NCBI GenBank assembly: GCA_002393095.1
Contig: DGII01000070.1
Coordinates: 1 to 14,722, forward strand
Source: Lachnospiraceae bacterium UBA3826
GTDB taxonomy: Bacteria; Bacillota; Clostridia; Lachnospirales; Lachnospiraceae
DNA length: 14,722 bases
Direction: 5' to 3'
Made by a program: the position numbers and the translations under genes. The notes beneath the pieces are model-generated. The model saw only the letters and a list, made by a program, of their open reading frames with translations. It was not told the origin of the DNA and made no database searches. Below, piece by piece: positions 1-7,248 of the stretch (positions within the stretch are counted from its first letter, which is position 1; every line of letters starts with the position of its first letter).

Positions 1-354
1 ACACTTAATAACGGAGAGAATATCATACAGCTTGACAGACTTCTGTTCCTGGCAGGTATGAATCATAAGTATGAAGGCGGAGGATTCATGTTCGGACCCG
101 AAGCCAACGATCATGACGGACAGCTTGAGCTGTGCGCGGTTACGAAGCTTTCTAAGTGGAAGATACTTTTTGCTTTGCCCAAGGCTTATAAGGGCAGGCA
201 TTTTGGGATAGACGGTATAGAGCATTACAGAGTAAGGTCTTATACGGTAAGGACATCTAAGCCTCTGTGGGTTCATGCCGACGGAGAAGTTGATACCAAG
301 GCCGATTTCATATCGGTATATGCGGAGCAGGAGGCTCTGCAACTGGTGTACTGA
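1..354 (+). CDS. Diacylglycerol-kinase-type lipid kinase, C-terminal part (5' end outside window)
   Basis: The reading frame is open from base 1 to a TGA at 352-354, so only the last 117 codons are present. The visible part matches the C-terminal beta-sandwich of the diacylglycerol kinase / YegS / BmrU family: a GGGF element, then N-D-H-D-G-Q-L-E-L (the family pattern is PxAxxxDGxLdv), a KAYKGRHF segment (family: KxxxGxH) and a late W-V-H-A-D-G-E motif (family: hvDGE). These enzymes phosphorylate diacylglycerol or related lipids at the inner face of the membrane using ATP; the N-terminal nucleotide-binding GGDGT motif would lie upstream of the window. The gene is followed on the same strand by a PAP2 phosphatase, which fits a phospholipid-recycling pair. 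The exact substrate cannot be told. Confidence 0.85.
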   Translation, partial: TLNNGENIIQLDRLLFLAGMNHKYEGGGFMFGPEANDHDGQLELCAVTKLSKWKILFALPKAYKGRHFGIDGIEHYRVRSYTVRTSKPLWVHADGEVDTKADFISVYAEQEALQLVY

Positions 355-387
355 CACCGGCAGATGATAAGTCCGGGAACTGGAGAT

Positions 388-523
388 TAGTGTAAAAAAT
401 ATGATTGATATCATATTTTTTACACAGCGATTTGTGCCGAGCCCAAATCGCCTTGTCGCATCGGCGAATCCGAAATTCGCCTCGCGAGCCTCGCACAATG
501 TGCTCGGCATGGAGATTATTATG
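388..523 (+). repeat. Structured intergenic repeat, copy 1
   Basis: This block is about 80% identical to 4515-4650. It folds into three hairpins: 391-404 with 411-424 (14 bp), 427-434 with 444-451 (8 bp, GCGATTTG/CAAATCGC) and 463-469 with 475-481 (7 bp). The 9-nt loop of hairpin 2 contains TGCCGAGC (435-442), which is exactly complementary to GCTCGGCA at 502-509, so a pseudoknot can form. A small GCAC/GTGC hairpin lies just before that 3' strand. Changes between copies keep the stems paired. The right end supplies the GGAG and ATG of the PAP2 gene at 521. It is not coding: an apparent in-frame extension of PAP2 through it is produced by the repeat. I do not know this family by name. Confidence 0.85.
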
Positions 524-1210
524 AGAAAATTGTATGAAAGGATTCGTCCCGCACTTCCGGTCATAGTATATTTTACCGTATACATGACATGGTTTAATTA
601 CATCGAGCGCAATAAGGCAGCCAAGTATACGGTCATTCACATGAATATTGATGATAAGATACCATTCTGTGAATACTTCATCATTCCGTATATCGCATGG
701 TTTGTGTATGTGGTGGCTGTTGTCGGATATCTGATGATAAAGGACAGGGATGATTTCTACCGTAACTTCATGTTCTTAACCACAGGTATGACGATATTCC
801 TTGTAGTATCGACCTTCTGGCCGAACATACAGCATTTGCGTCCTTACGTGATGCCGAGGGATAATGTATTCACCCGTATGGTAAGTCATCTGTACAGCAT
901 AGATACACCGACCAACCTGTGGCCGAGCATACATGTGTATAATTCCATAGGTGCTTACTTCGGGGTTGCGCATAACAGTAAGCTTGGCGGCAATAAGTAT
1001 ATTAAGGGTGGATGCTTTATATTAAGCGTGGCCATAATCCTGTCCACGGTATTCCTTAAGCAGCATTCGATGTTCGATGTGATGACAGCCTTCATAATGG
1101 CAGCGGTGGTATATGTGTTCGTATACAGACTGGATATACTGATGTCTCTTAAGAATTCCTATCTGGAACACAAGCAGGCTAAGGAGAACAAGGCATATCT
1201 TATGAAGTGA
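521..1210 (+). CDS. PAP2-family membrane phosphatase
   Basis: A 229-residue polytopic membrane protein. I place the start at 521 because GGAG at 511-514 is 6 nt upstream; an in-frame ATG at 401 lies inside the structured repeat and has no ribosome binding site. Hydrophobic segments lie near residues 11-28, 52-72, 84-103, 164-180 and 187-205. PAP2 signature pieces are visible: W-P-S-I-H (134-138; family PSxH) and S-T-V-F-L-K-Q-H-S-M-F-D (175-186; family SRxxxxxHxxxD, with the usual Arg replaced). The PSIH form and KQH resemble the inositol-phosphorylceramide-synthase/PAP2-like branch. Such proteins remove phosphate from phosphatidate or polyprenyl pyrophosphate at the membrane. The lipid kinase immediately upstream suggests opposing or sequential steps of lipid turnover. 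Substrate unknown; the missing Arg makes the reaction less certain. Confidence 0.8.
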   Translation: MRKLYERIRPALPVIVYFTVYMTWFNYIERNKAAKYTVIHMNIDDKIPFCEYFIIPYIAWFVYVVAVVGYLMIKDRDDFYRNFMFLTTGMTIFLVVSTFWPNIQHLRPYVMPRDNVFTRMVSHLYSIDTPTNLWPSIHVYNSIGAYFGVAHNSKLGGNKYIKGGCFILSVAIILSTVFLKQHSMFDVMTAFIMAAVVYVFVYRLDILMSLKNSYLEHKQAKENKAYLMK

Positions 1211-1254
1211 TGACTCACAGATCGTATTGATCTTATAAAGCGCAGAACGTACTG

Positions 1255-1281
1255 ACCGGAGGTTGATGACCTCCGGTTTTT
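1255..1281 (+). terminator. Rho-independent terminator after PAP2 gene
   Basis: ACCGGAGG (1255-1262) pairs perfectly with CCTCCGGT (1270-1277) around a 7-nt loop and runs into five T (1277-1281). It separates the lipid genes from the amino-acid operon. Confidence 0.9.
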
Positions 1282-1339
1282 AATTGGTGATATTGTATGA
1301 TTATCCGGCAAATTCTTGGCAATTTTATACAAAAAGTCC

Positions 1340-1368
1340 TTGCCTATTATTGTGTATTATGCTAGAAT
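1340..1368 (+). promoter_or_regulatory. Sigma-A-type promoter of the aspartate-family operon
   Basis: TTGCCT (1340-1345), 17-nt spacer, TAGAAT (1363-1368), with a TG one base before the -10 (extended -10). Transcription would start near 1375, leaving a leader of about 110 nt before the first gene. I see no T-box or lysine riboswitch in that leader. Confidence 0.7.
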
Positions 1369-1483
1369 ATCCACTGGCTACAGACATATGTACGCTGACT
1401 GCGGACTGACACATACAGATGTACGCGGTAAGCGGAATCAGGGTAGGATCACGAGACTATGCGGTGTCTTGCGGAGGAAGTTC

Positions 1484-1930
1484 ATGGATAGTGAGCGTTC
1501 GGGATATTATATAGTGAAACAGAAGGCTCTTCCTGAGGTGCTGCTTAAGGTGGTGGAGGCCAAGCAGCTTCTTGACAGGGAGCAGGCACTAAGTGTAGCG
1601 GAGGCTACGGAACGTGTAGGGATAAGTCGGAGTTCCTTCTATAAATATAAGGATGACATCTTCAGATTCCATGATGACACTCAGGGTACAACGGTCACTC
1701 TCACCTTCAATATGGATGATGAGCCGGGGCTTCTCTCGGATGTACTTAAGACCATCGCTGAGGCAGGCGCCAATATACTTACGATACATCAGAGCATACC
1801 TATCGGCGGTGTGGCATCCTTGACGATAAGCATACAGGTGCTTAAGACTACAAGCGATGTATCGGCGATGATAGAACGTATGGAAGGGCAGAAGGGTGTC
1901 CATCATGTGCGTATAAGTGCCAAAGGATAG
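1484..1930 (+). CDS. HTH-ACT regulator, ThrR/PheB (UPF0735) type
   Basis: 148 residues from the ATG at 1484, chosen because GGAGG (1473-1477) is 6 nt upstream. The frame stays open upstream to 1316, but that part overlaps the promoter and would make the protein too long for the family (about 145-150). Residues 35-57 look like a small helix-turn-helix (A-T-E-R-V-G-I-S-R-S-S-F-Y-K-Y-K). Residues 70-145 form an ACT domain (D-E-P-G-L-L-S-D-V-L, then G-A-N-I-L-T-I-H-Q). The N-terminal KQKALPEVLLKVVEAK is typical of the PheB/ThrR family; the Bacillus subtilis member is reported to repress threonine biosynthesis genes. First gene of an operon with homoserine dehydrogenase (33-nt gap), so a threonine- or homoserine-responsive regulator of its own operon is the likely role. 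The ligand is inferred, not seen. Confidence 0.85.
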   Translation: MDSERSGYYIVKQKALPEVLLKVVEAKQLLDREQALSVAEATERVGISRSSFYKYKDDIFRFHDDTQGTTVTLTFNMDDEPGLLSDVLKTIAEAGANILTIHQSIPIGGVASLTISIQVLKTTSDVSAMIERMEGQKGVHHVRISAKG

Positions 1931-1963
1931 AAGCTAAAAAGATTAGAAGAAATGGAGATTGAT

Positions 1964-3163
1964 ATGATCAAGGTAGCGGTACTTGGCTATGGAACTGTAG
2001 GAAGCGGAGTGGTAGAGGTGATACAGGACAATAACGCCCTCATATCCTCAAGGCTTGATGATTCCATAGAGGTCAAATATATTCTTGACTTAAGAGAGTT
2101 CCCCGGTGATAAGAATGAGAAACTTGTGGTGCATGATGTGAATGTCATCATGGACGACCCGGAGATCAGCGTGGTATGTGAGACCATGGGTGGAGCGGGA
2201 GCAGCATATGAGTTCACTAAGGCGGCTCTTAATAAGGGTAAGAGCGTATGTACCTCCAATAAGGAGCTTGTGGAGAAGCATGGGCCTGAGCTTATAGCAC
2301 TTGCAAGGGAGAATGGCTGCAACTATCTCTTCGAGGCAAGCGTCGGTGGCGGAATACCTATAATACGACCCATGAATACATCGCTTGCTCCTGAGCATAT
2401 AGACCGGATCATGGGAATACTTAACGGAACCACCAATTATATGCTTACCAGAATGTCTGAGGGCGGAGTGGAATATGATGATGTGCTTAAGGATGCACAG
2501 GAGCTCGGATATGCTGAGCGTAACCCGGAGGCCGATGTGGAGGGCCATGATGCGGGACGTAAGATAGCGATACTGGCAAGCCTGATGACGGGTAAGACGG
2601 TTCGGTATGAGGATATATATATAGAAGGTATCACGAAGATAGAGGCGGTTGATTTTGCATTCGCCGACAGGCTTGGAAGGAGTATTAAGCTGATTGCTTC
2701 TGCACAAGATAAGGATGGCGAGCTTAGCGCAATGGTAGCGCCGAGGATGCTGTCAAAGGATCACCCTCTAAGCGGAGTGTCGGATGTGTTCAATGCCATA
2801 TACGTGACGGGCAATATGCTGGGAGACGTGATGTTCTACGGCAAGGGCGCAGGTAAGCTTGCGACTGCAAGCGCAGTGGTGTCGGATGTGATGGAGTTGG
2901 CCAAGGCAGCAAGGGATAAGGTCACTCTTCCCTGCAGGTGGTCGGCTGAGAGGGTGCAGCTTAAGGATTGTTCGGATAACAGGCTAAGCTTTTTTGTCAG
3001 GACAGCTTCGGGAGAGGCCGACAGACTTAAGGGTGCTCTTAAGAATGCAAGGGAGATCGCGCAGATAGACGGACAGACAGGATTCATAACGGATGAGATG
3101 TCCGAGAGAGAGTTATCCGATGCCGTTAAGGGCATGGATGTCAGAATGATAAGACTTGACTGA
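1964..3163 (+). CDS. hom: Homoserine dehydrogenase
   Basis: Reduces aspartate-4-semialdehyde to homoserine with NAD(P)H, the branch point towards threonine and methionine. 399 residues from the ATG at 1964 (GGAG at 1954-1957); an in-frame ATG at 1952 would add four residues and cannot be excluded. Seen in order: Rossmann motif L-G-Y-G-T-V-G-S-G at the N-terminus; T-S-N-K-E-L-V near 100; E-A-S-V-G-G-G-I-P-I-I near 125; G-I-L-N-G-T-T-N-Y-M; and E-A-D-V-E-G-H-D-A-G-R-K carrying the catalytic acid and lysine. The last 80 or so residues (from near 320) end in M-I-R-L-D like an ACT domain but lack a clear DxPG start, so feedback control may be altered. Cotranscribed between the ACT regulator and aspartate kinase, 9 nt before the latter. 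Confidence 0.95.
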   Translation: MIKVAVLGYGTVGSGVVEVIQDNNALISSRLDDSIEVKYILDLREFPGDKNEKLVVHDVNVIMDDPEISVVCETMGGAGAAYEFTKAALNKGKSVCTSNKELVEKHGPELIALARENGCNYLFEASVGGGIPIIRPMNTSLAPEHIDRIMGILNGTTNYMLTRMSEGGVEYDDVLKDAQELGYAERNPEADVEGHDAGRKIAILASLMTGKTVRYEDIYIEGITKIEAVDFAFADRLGRSIKLIASAQDKDGELSAMVAPRMLSKDHPLSGVSDVFNAIYVTGNMLGDVMFYGKGAGKLATASAVVSDVMELAKAARDKVTLPCRWSAERVQLKDCSDNRLSFFVRTASGEADRLKGALKNAREIAQIDGQTGFITDEMSERELSDAVKGMDVRMIRLD

Positions 3164-3172
3164 AAGGATTGA

Positions 3173-4501
3173 ATGAGGATTATGAAAAAGGTTGTTAAAT
3201 TCGGCGGAAGCTCTCTTGCCAGTGCCGAGCAGTTCGAGAAGGTGGGAGAGATAGTCCGAAGCGATAAGGCAAGGGTATATGTGGTTCCCAGCGCACCGGG
3301 CAAGAGATATAAGAGCGATACCAAGGTTACGGATATGCTCTATGCCTGCTATGAGATAGCCAAAAGCGATAAGGACTTCTCCAAGCAGCTTAAGGCTATT
3401 AAGAGCAGATATGACGAGATCATATCGGGACTTAAGCTTGATATGACACTGGATGATGAATTCAGGATAATAGAGTCAAATTTCAAGAAAAAAGCGGGAA
3501 GCGACTATGCCGCCAGCAGGGGAGAGTACCTTAACGGACGCATAATGTCGAGATTCCTCGGATATGAGTTCATAGATGCGGCGGATGTTATCTTCTTTAA
3601 TGAAGAGGGAGAATTCGACTCCGAGAAGACCAATGATGTGCTTGGCAAGAAACTGTCAGGAATGGCTAATGCGGTTGTTCCCGGCTTCTACGGAAGCATG
3701 CCGGACGGAAGCGTCAAGACCTTCTCAAGAGGCGGTTCGGATATCACAGGCTCCATTCTCTCAAGAGCGGCCAAGGTGGATATATATGAGAACTGGACAG
3801 ATGTATCGGGCTTCCTTGTGGCCGATCCCAGAATTATAGAAGATCCCGTGGGAATAGATACGATCACGTACAGGGAATTAAGAGAGCTTTCCTATATGGG
3901 AGCCTCGGTACTGCATGAGGACGCGATCTTCCCTGTCAGACGGGAGGGAATACCCATCAATATCAAGAATACCAATGCGCCTGAGGAGGGCGGTACATGG
4001 ATCGTCGAGAGTACGGCACAGAAGTCCAAGTATATCATCACCGGTATCGCCGGTAAGAAGGGCTTCTGCTCGGTGAATATAGATAAGGCCAAGATGAACA
4101 ATGAGATAGGCTTCGGTCGCAAGGTTCTGCAGGTATTCGAGGATAACGGAATAAGCTTCGAGCATATGCCCTCAGGAATAGATACCATGACTATCTTCGT
4201 GCATCAGGATGAATTCATGGATAAGGAGCAGCAGGTAGTATCGGGTATACACCGTCTGGCAAGACCTGACAGCGTGGAGATCGAAGCTGATCTGGCGCTT
4301 GTGGCTGTCGTGGGACGCGGCATGAAGTCCACAAGAGGTACTGCCGGAAGGATATTTTCGGCATTGGCTCATGCGGATGTCAATGTCAAGATGATAGATC
4401 AGGGCTCATCGGAGCTTAACATCATAATCGGTGTAGCCAATGATGACTTCGAGACAGCCATTAAGGCCATATATGACATATTCGTAACAGCAAGCATCTG
4501 A
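3173..4501 (+). CDS. lysC: Aspartate kinase with two C-terminal ACT domains
   Basis: Phosphorylates aspartate, the first step to lysine, threonine and methionine. 442 residues. The start at 3173 is preceded by AAAGG with a 5-nt gap; ATG 3182 (three codons later) is the alternative. Kinase core: K-F-G-G-S-S (9-14), S-R-G-E-Y-L near 115, P-G-F-Y-G, then S-R-G-G-S-D (185-190; most aspartokinases have G-R-G-G-S-D), and E-N-W-T-D-V-S-G with A-D-P-R, followed by G-A-S-V-L-H. Two ACT domains follow: one starting I-T-G-I-A-G-K-K-G and one with V-N-V-K-M-I-D-Q-G-S-S-E-L-N (to 416), so feedback inhibition by an end product is expected. Coupled with homoserine dehydrogenase, it probably serves the threonine branch; the symbol follows the usual name of the enzyme, and the isozyme assignment is uncertain. 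Last gene of the operon. Confidence 0.93.
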   Translation: MRIMKKVVKFGGSSLASAEQFEKVGEIVRSDKARVYVVPSAPGKRYKSDTKVTDMLYACYEIAKSDKDFSKQLKAIKSRYDEIISGLKLDMTLDDEFRIIESNFKKKAGSDYAASRGEYLNGRIMSRFLGYEFIDAADVIFFNEEGEFDSEKTNDVLGKKLSGMANAVVPGFYGSMPDGSVKTFSRGGSDITGSILSRAAKVDIYENWTDVSGFLVADPRIIEDPVGIDTITYRELRELSYMGASVLHEDAIFPVRREGIPINIKNTNAPEEGGTWIVESTAQKSKYIITGIAGKKGFCSVNIDKAKMNNEIGFGRKVLQVFEDNGISFEHMPSGIDTMTIFVHQDEFMDKEQQVVSGIHRLARPDSVEIEADLALVAVVGRGMKSTRGTAGRIFSALAHADVNVKMIDQGSSELNIIIGVANDDFETAIKAIYDIFVTASI

Positions 4502-4514
4502 AGCCGTAGCGTGA

Positions 4515-4650
4515 TAGTGTGAAAAATATGTTCAATATCATATTTTTCACACAGCGATTTGTGCCGAGCCCAAATCGCCTTATGGCATCGCCGAATCTGA
4601 TATTCGGCTCGCCGCCTCGCACAGAGTGCTCGGCATGGTGGATTAATATG
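4515..4650 (+). repeat. Structured intergenic repeat, copy 2
   Basis: Second copy of the element at 388-523, in the same orientation, 13 nt after the aspartate kinase stop. Hairpins: 4518-4530 with 4539-4551; GCGATTTG 4554-4561 with CAAATCGC 4571-4578; 4590-4596 with 4602-4608. Loop 2 TGCCGAGC (4562-4569) is complementary to GCTCGGCA (4628-4635). Relative to copy 1, stem 1 has an A-T to G-C pair exchange and stem 3 a G-C to C-G exchange, both paired on the other arm. The right end again reads GGATTA.TATG. Here the ATG opens only an eight-codon frame, which I do not call a gene. Confidence 0.85.
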
Positions 4651-4730
4651 GAGGGTAATAAGGCAAAGGTGTGAAGTATAGAAGAGTAAGAATATTATAG
4701 TGAATGCCTGCGCATACGTGCATAGTAATA

Positions 4731-4768
4731 TAAAATGCGACAATTTTCGATTAAATTGTCGCATTTTA
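4731..4768 (+). terminator. Long perfect hairpin, probable terminator
   Basis: 4731-4746 and 4753-4768 are perfect 16-bp inverted repeats around a 6-nt loop, with TTTTA at the 3' end of the stem and an A-rich 5' arm. It would end the aspartate-family operon before the chemoreceptor promoter. Being symmetrical, it could act on both strands; the U-tract lies within the stem rather than after it, so efficiency is uncertain. Confidence 0.7.
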
Positions 4769-4778
4769 TTGTAAATTA

Positions 4779-4807
4779 TTGCTAAATTTTCTAAAGCAGC
4801 GTATAAT
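4779..4807 (+). promoter_or_regulatory. Sigma-A-type promoter of the chemoreceptor gene
   Basis: TTGCTA (4779-4784), 17-nt spacer, perfect TATAAT (4802-4807). The start site would be near 4814, giving a leader of about 126 nt. I see no sigma-D GCCGATAA box, so this receptor seems to be read by the housekeeping sigma factor. Confidence 0.7.
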
Positions 4808-4939
4808 ATCATTATTCTGAATATGAGCTGGATGATAGCACTTCAACATTATTCATAATCTTAATTCAACTTGGGGAGAGAAGTTGATATCTGGAAAGCC
4901 ACTCGGCAGGCTCGGGATTTTACGGAGGTATAATTTAAT

Positions 4940-6952
4940 ATGGATGGAACCAAGAAAAAGGGCTACGGTGTGAACAGTATTAAGTTCAAGCTAGTACTGA
5001 TCATGGCGTTGCTTACGATCATACCGCTTCTTATCACCACTGTTGGTGCGGCTGTGACGATGAGCAATGATGCCAAAGAGAACGGTGAGGTACTTAACCT
5101 TAAACAGGCGGAGTTGGTGGAGGGTGATTATAAGACCCTGATCGATCAGAATGTCAAGGTACTTGAACTCTTGGCAGATGAGTCGGAGACCAGGAATATG
5201 ATCAAGAATCCTACCGATGAGGAGCTTCTGGCTGATATGCAGAAGAATCTTGCAGCGGTGGATGAGGTCTTCGCGGACGGCAACTCTACAGTGCTTACGG
5301 GTGCTGACGGAGAGAATATCGTCAGATCCACGGGTAATCTTGTCAATATCGCAGAGAGAGATTACTTTATAAGTGCCATGGCGGGTAATGTCAATATATC
5401 GGATGCCAGCGTATCCAAGACCACAGGTAAGCTGATCACTGTAATAGCCGTACCTGTTAAGGATGAATCGGGTGCGGTTATAGGTGTGCTTACGCGTAAC
5501 TACAGCATAGATATACTTCATGACCTTCTGGCAGAAGAGGCCGGAGCCGATCAGGATATGTATATGGTAGACGGAACGGGTCAGGTGGTAGCTGATTCCG
5601 CACAGGAGATAACCGCTGATACCGAGAGAGCCGATCACAGCACTGAGCATTTCTTCACCACGACAGAGGTGGAAGGAACATACGAGACTAAGAATATGGC
5701 AGGCAAGAAGGTGGTACTGTCATGGTACACCGAGGAACTCTCAGGCTGGAGAGTAGTAGTCGAGCGTGATTATAACTCAATGATAAGCACGGCTAAGAGA
5801 ACAGTCATGATGTTCGTTGTGATAGGTATAGTACTCGCTATAGCTGCGATAGTGATAGCGATCACTCTTGCCAACAGCATCAATAACCCGGTCGTACTTA
5901 TCAATGATTCCCTTGAGGCACTTTCGGACGGACGTTTCATCACGATAGATAAGTATGCAGACAGACGCGATGAATTCGGCAATATGGTCAGATCGACCAA
6001 TTCCGTTATAGATAAGCTTAAGTCGATCGTCGATAATATCAAGGCATCAGCAGACAGCGTGGCTAATTCGGCCAACGAACTGGCTGATTCCACAGGTCAG
6101 ATATCAAGGACTGCCGATGACGTATCAGAGGCTGTACAGGAGATCGCAAGAGGCGCTACACAGCAGGCTGATGAAGTACAGCAGGCAAGCAGCAATACCG
6201 GTGTTATAAGTGATAATATCCAGAGCGTCACAGATAATTCCACATCACTTGCGGGAACGGCTGACACGATGCATGAAGACAGCAGAAGTGCAGCTGATGA
6301 GCTTGAGAAGCTTAAGGCATCATCTGATCAGATGAGCAGAGCTGTGGATGAGATAACAGAGAGGATATCGGCTACGGGAGCAGCGGTTGAGAATATCTCT
6401 ACCAAGGTAGAGGCTATCAATTCCATCGCTTCACAGACCAACCTCTTAGCGCTTAACGCTTCAATAGAGGCGGCAAGAGCGGGAGAAGCAGGTAAGGGAT
6501 TCGCGGTCGTAGCGGAGGAGATAGGTAAGCTTGCCGATGATTCGGCACAGAGTGCCAATGAGATCAGAGAGCAGATGTCTGCGCTCATGGTTGAATCTCA
6601 GAGTGCTGTATCAACGGCACAGGAGGTTCGTGAGGCTACGGAGAGCCAGAGAGAGATACTTGAGGCTACGATCAACAGTATCAACAGGCTCATCGGTCAG
6701 ATCGAGACTACCGTATCCGGCGTAAGGACGATAACCGGAGATGCCGAAGCCTGCGATGATTCAAGGAATGTGATTGTAGAGGCCATGAATTCGCTTTCGG
6801 CTATCTCTGAAGAGAATGCGGCGGCATGTGAAGAGACTTCCGCTTCCATGGAAGAACTCAATGCCACGGTCAATACTTTGGCAGGTGCGGCAGACAGCTT
6901 AAGGAAGATCTCCGACTCGCTCATAGATGAGATGAGATTCTTCAAGGACTAA
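4940..6952 (+). CDS. Methyl-accepting chemotaxis protein with dCache-type sensor
   Basis: A 670-residue transmembrane chemoreceptor. GGAGG at 4924-4928 precedes the ATG by 11 nt, slightly long. Order: short cytoplasmic N-terminus; membrane segment about 16-40; extracellular Cache-type domain about 45-285 with E-R-D-Y-F-I-S-A-M-A-G (near 138), I-S-D-A-S-V-S-K-T-T-G-K and V-I-G-V-L-T-R-N; membrane segment about 287-311; HAMP about 312-365; long coiled-coil signalling domain. Its conserved tip is near 495-530 (N-L-L-A-L-N-A-S-I-E-A-A-R-A-G-E-A-G-K-G, then FAVVAEEIGKLA), where CheA and CheW bind. It ends in F-F-K-D with no CheR/CheB tether pentapeptide. The ligand is probably a small molecule such as an amino or organic acid, by family analogy only. 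It stands alone with its own promoter and terminator; no other chemotaxis genes are in view. Confidence 0.95.
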   Translation: MDGTKKKGYGVNSIKFKLVLIMALLTIIPLLITTVGAAVTMSNDAKENGEVLNLKQAELVEGDYKTLIDQNVKVLELLADESETRNMIKNPTDEELLADMQKNLAAVDEVFADGNSTVLTGADGENIVRSTGNLVNIAERDYFISAMAGNVNISDASVSKTTGKLITVIAVPVKDESGAVIGVLTRNYSIDILHDLLAEEAGADQDMYMVDGTGQVVADSAQEITADTERADHSTEHFFTTTEVEGTYETKNMAGKKVVLSWYTEELSGWRVVVERDYNSMISTAKRTVMMFVVIGIVLAIAAIVIAITLANSINNPVVLINDSLEALSDGRFITIDKYADRRDEFGNMVRSTNSVIDKLKSIVDNIKASADSVANSANELADSTGQISRTADDVSEAVQEIARGATQQADEVQQASSNTGVISDNIQSVTDNSTSLAGTADTMHEDSRSAADELEKLKASSDQMSRAVDEITERISATGAAVENISTKVEAINSIASQTNLLALNASIEAARAGEAGKGFAVVAEEIGKLADDSAQSANEIREQMSALMVESQSAVSTAQEVREATESQREILEATINSINRLIGQIETTVSGVRTITGDAEACDDSRNVIVEAMNSLSAISEENAAACEETSASMEELNATVNTLAGAADSLRKISDSLIDEMRFFKD

Positions 6953-7001
6953 GAGATTAGGAATAAGAGCATAGCAGACTGACGCATGTATATATGCATA
7001 C

Positions 7002-7037
7002 AAGGCTCCCGAAGGATGACCTTCGGGAGCTTTTTTT
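7002..7037 (+). terminator. Rho-independent terminator after chemoreceptor gene
   Basis: GCTCCCGAAGG (7005-7015) pairs perfectly with CCTTCGGGAGC (7020-7030) around ATGA, followed by seven T (7031-7037). Confidence 0.97.
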
Positions 7038-7213
7038 GCCGGATAAGACTTAAGTGTCCGGGGAAAATGACCGATATAAAGTATGAAGACGAAAAAGGTA
7101 AGGATGCGATTGAATTGTATATACAATATATATAGTTTGACAAAGAAGAAAACACAAATAGATTTACATAATTGATATATTGAAAAATATTTTAAAAATT
7201 TTCAAAAATTGTG
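7038..7213. other. AT-rich gene-free segment upstream of the RNA gene
   Basis: No coding frame or known RNA seen. It holds a 5-bp CCGGA/TCCGG inverted repeat (7039-7043/7057-7061), a perfect 14-bp palindrome ATTGTATATACAAT (7114-7127) that could be an operator, and a second possible promoter, TTGACA (7137-7142) N16 TAGATT (7159-7164), pointing the same way as the RNA gene promoter. Confidence 0.4.
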
Positions 7214-7242
7214 TTGACAATTATATAATAGTGTAGTATATT
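7214..7242 (+). promoter_or_regulatory. Near-consensus promoter of the RNA gene
   Basis: Perfect TTGACA (7214-7219), 17-nt spacer and TATATT (7237-7242), in an A/T-rich upstream context resembling an UP element. Start expected at about 7249. It is the strongest promoter by eye in the window, as is usual for abundant stable RNAs. Confidence 0.8.
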
Positions 7243-7248
7243 ATCAAT

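Noticed and set aside
401..520. N-terminal extension of the PAP2 protein by 40 residues
   Set aside because: These codons are the structured repeat itself, also present at 4515-4650 where no gene follows. The ATG at 521 has the ribosome binding site.
1316..1483. Upstream extension of the HTH-ACT regulator, or a threonine leader peptide
   Set aside because: It overlaps the promoter, lacks a ribosome binding site, and its frame runs without a stop into the gene, so it is not a separate leader peptide.
4648..4674. Eight-codon frame after repeat copy 2
   Set aside because: It starts at the ATG in the repeat's right end and stops at once; there is no evidence of function.
4783..4809. Sigma-D (flagellar) promoter
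   Set aside because: TAAA with a 15-nt spacer is present, but the -10 reads TATAATAT rather than GCCGATAA; sigma-A fits better.
4904..4915. Right-end fragment of the structured repeat in the chemoreceptor leader
   Set aside because: Only CTCGGCA (7 nt) matches, which is expected by chance.
4814..4939. c-di-GMP-I riboswitch before the chemoreceptor
   Set aside because: Common for clostridial chemoreceptors, but the GCAAA and tetraloop-receptor core motifs are absent.
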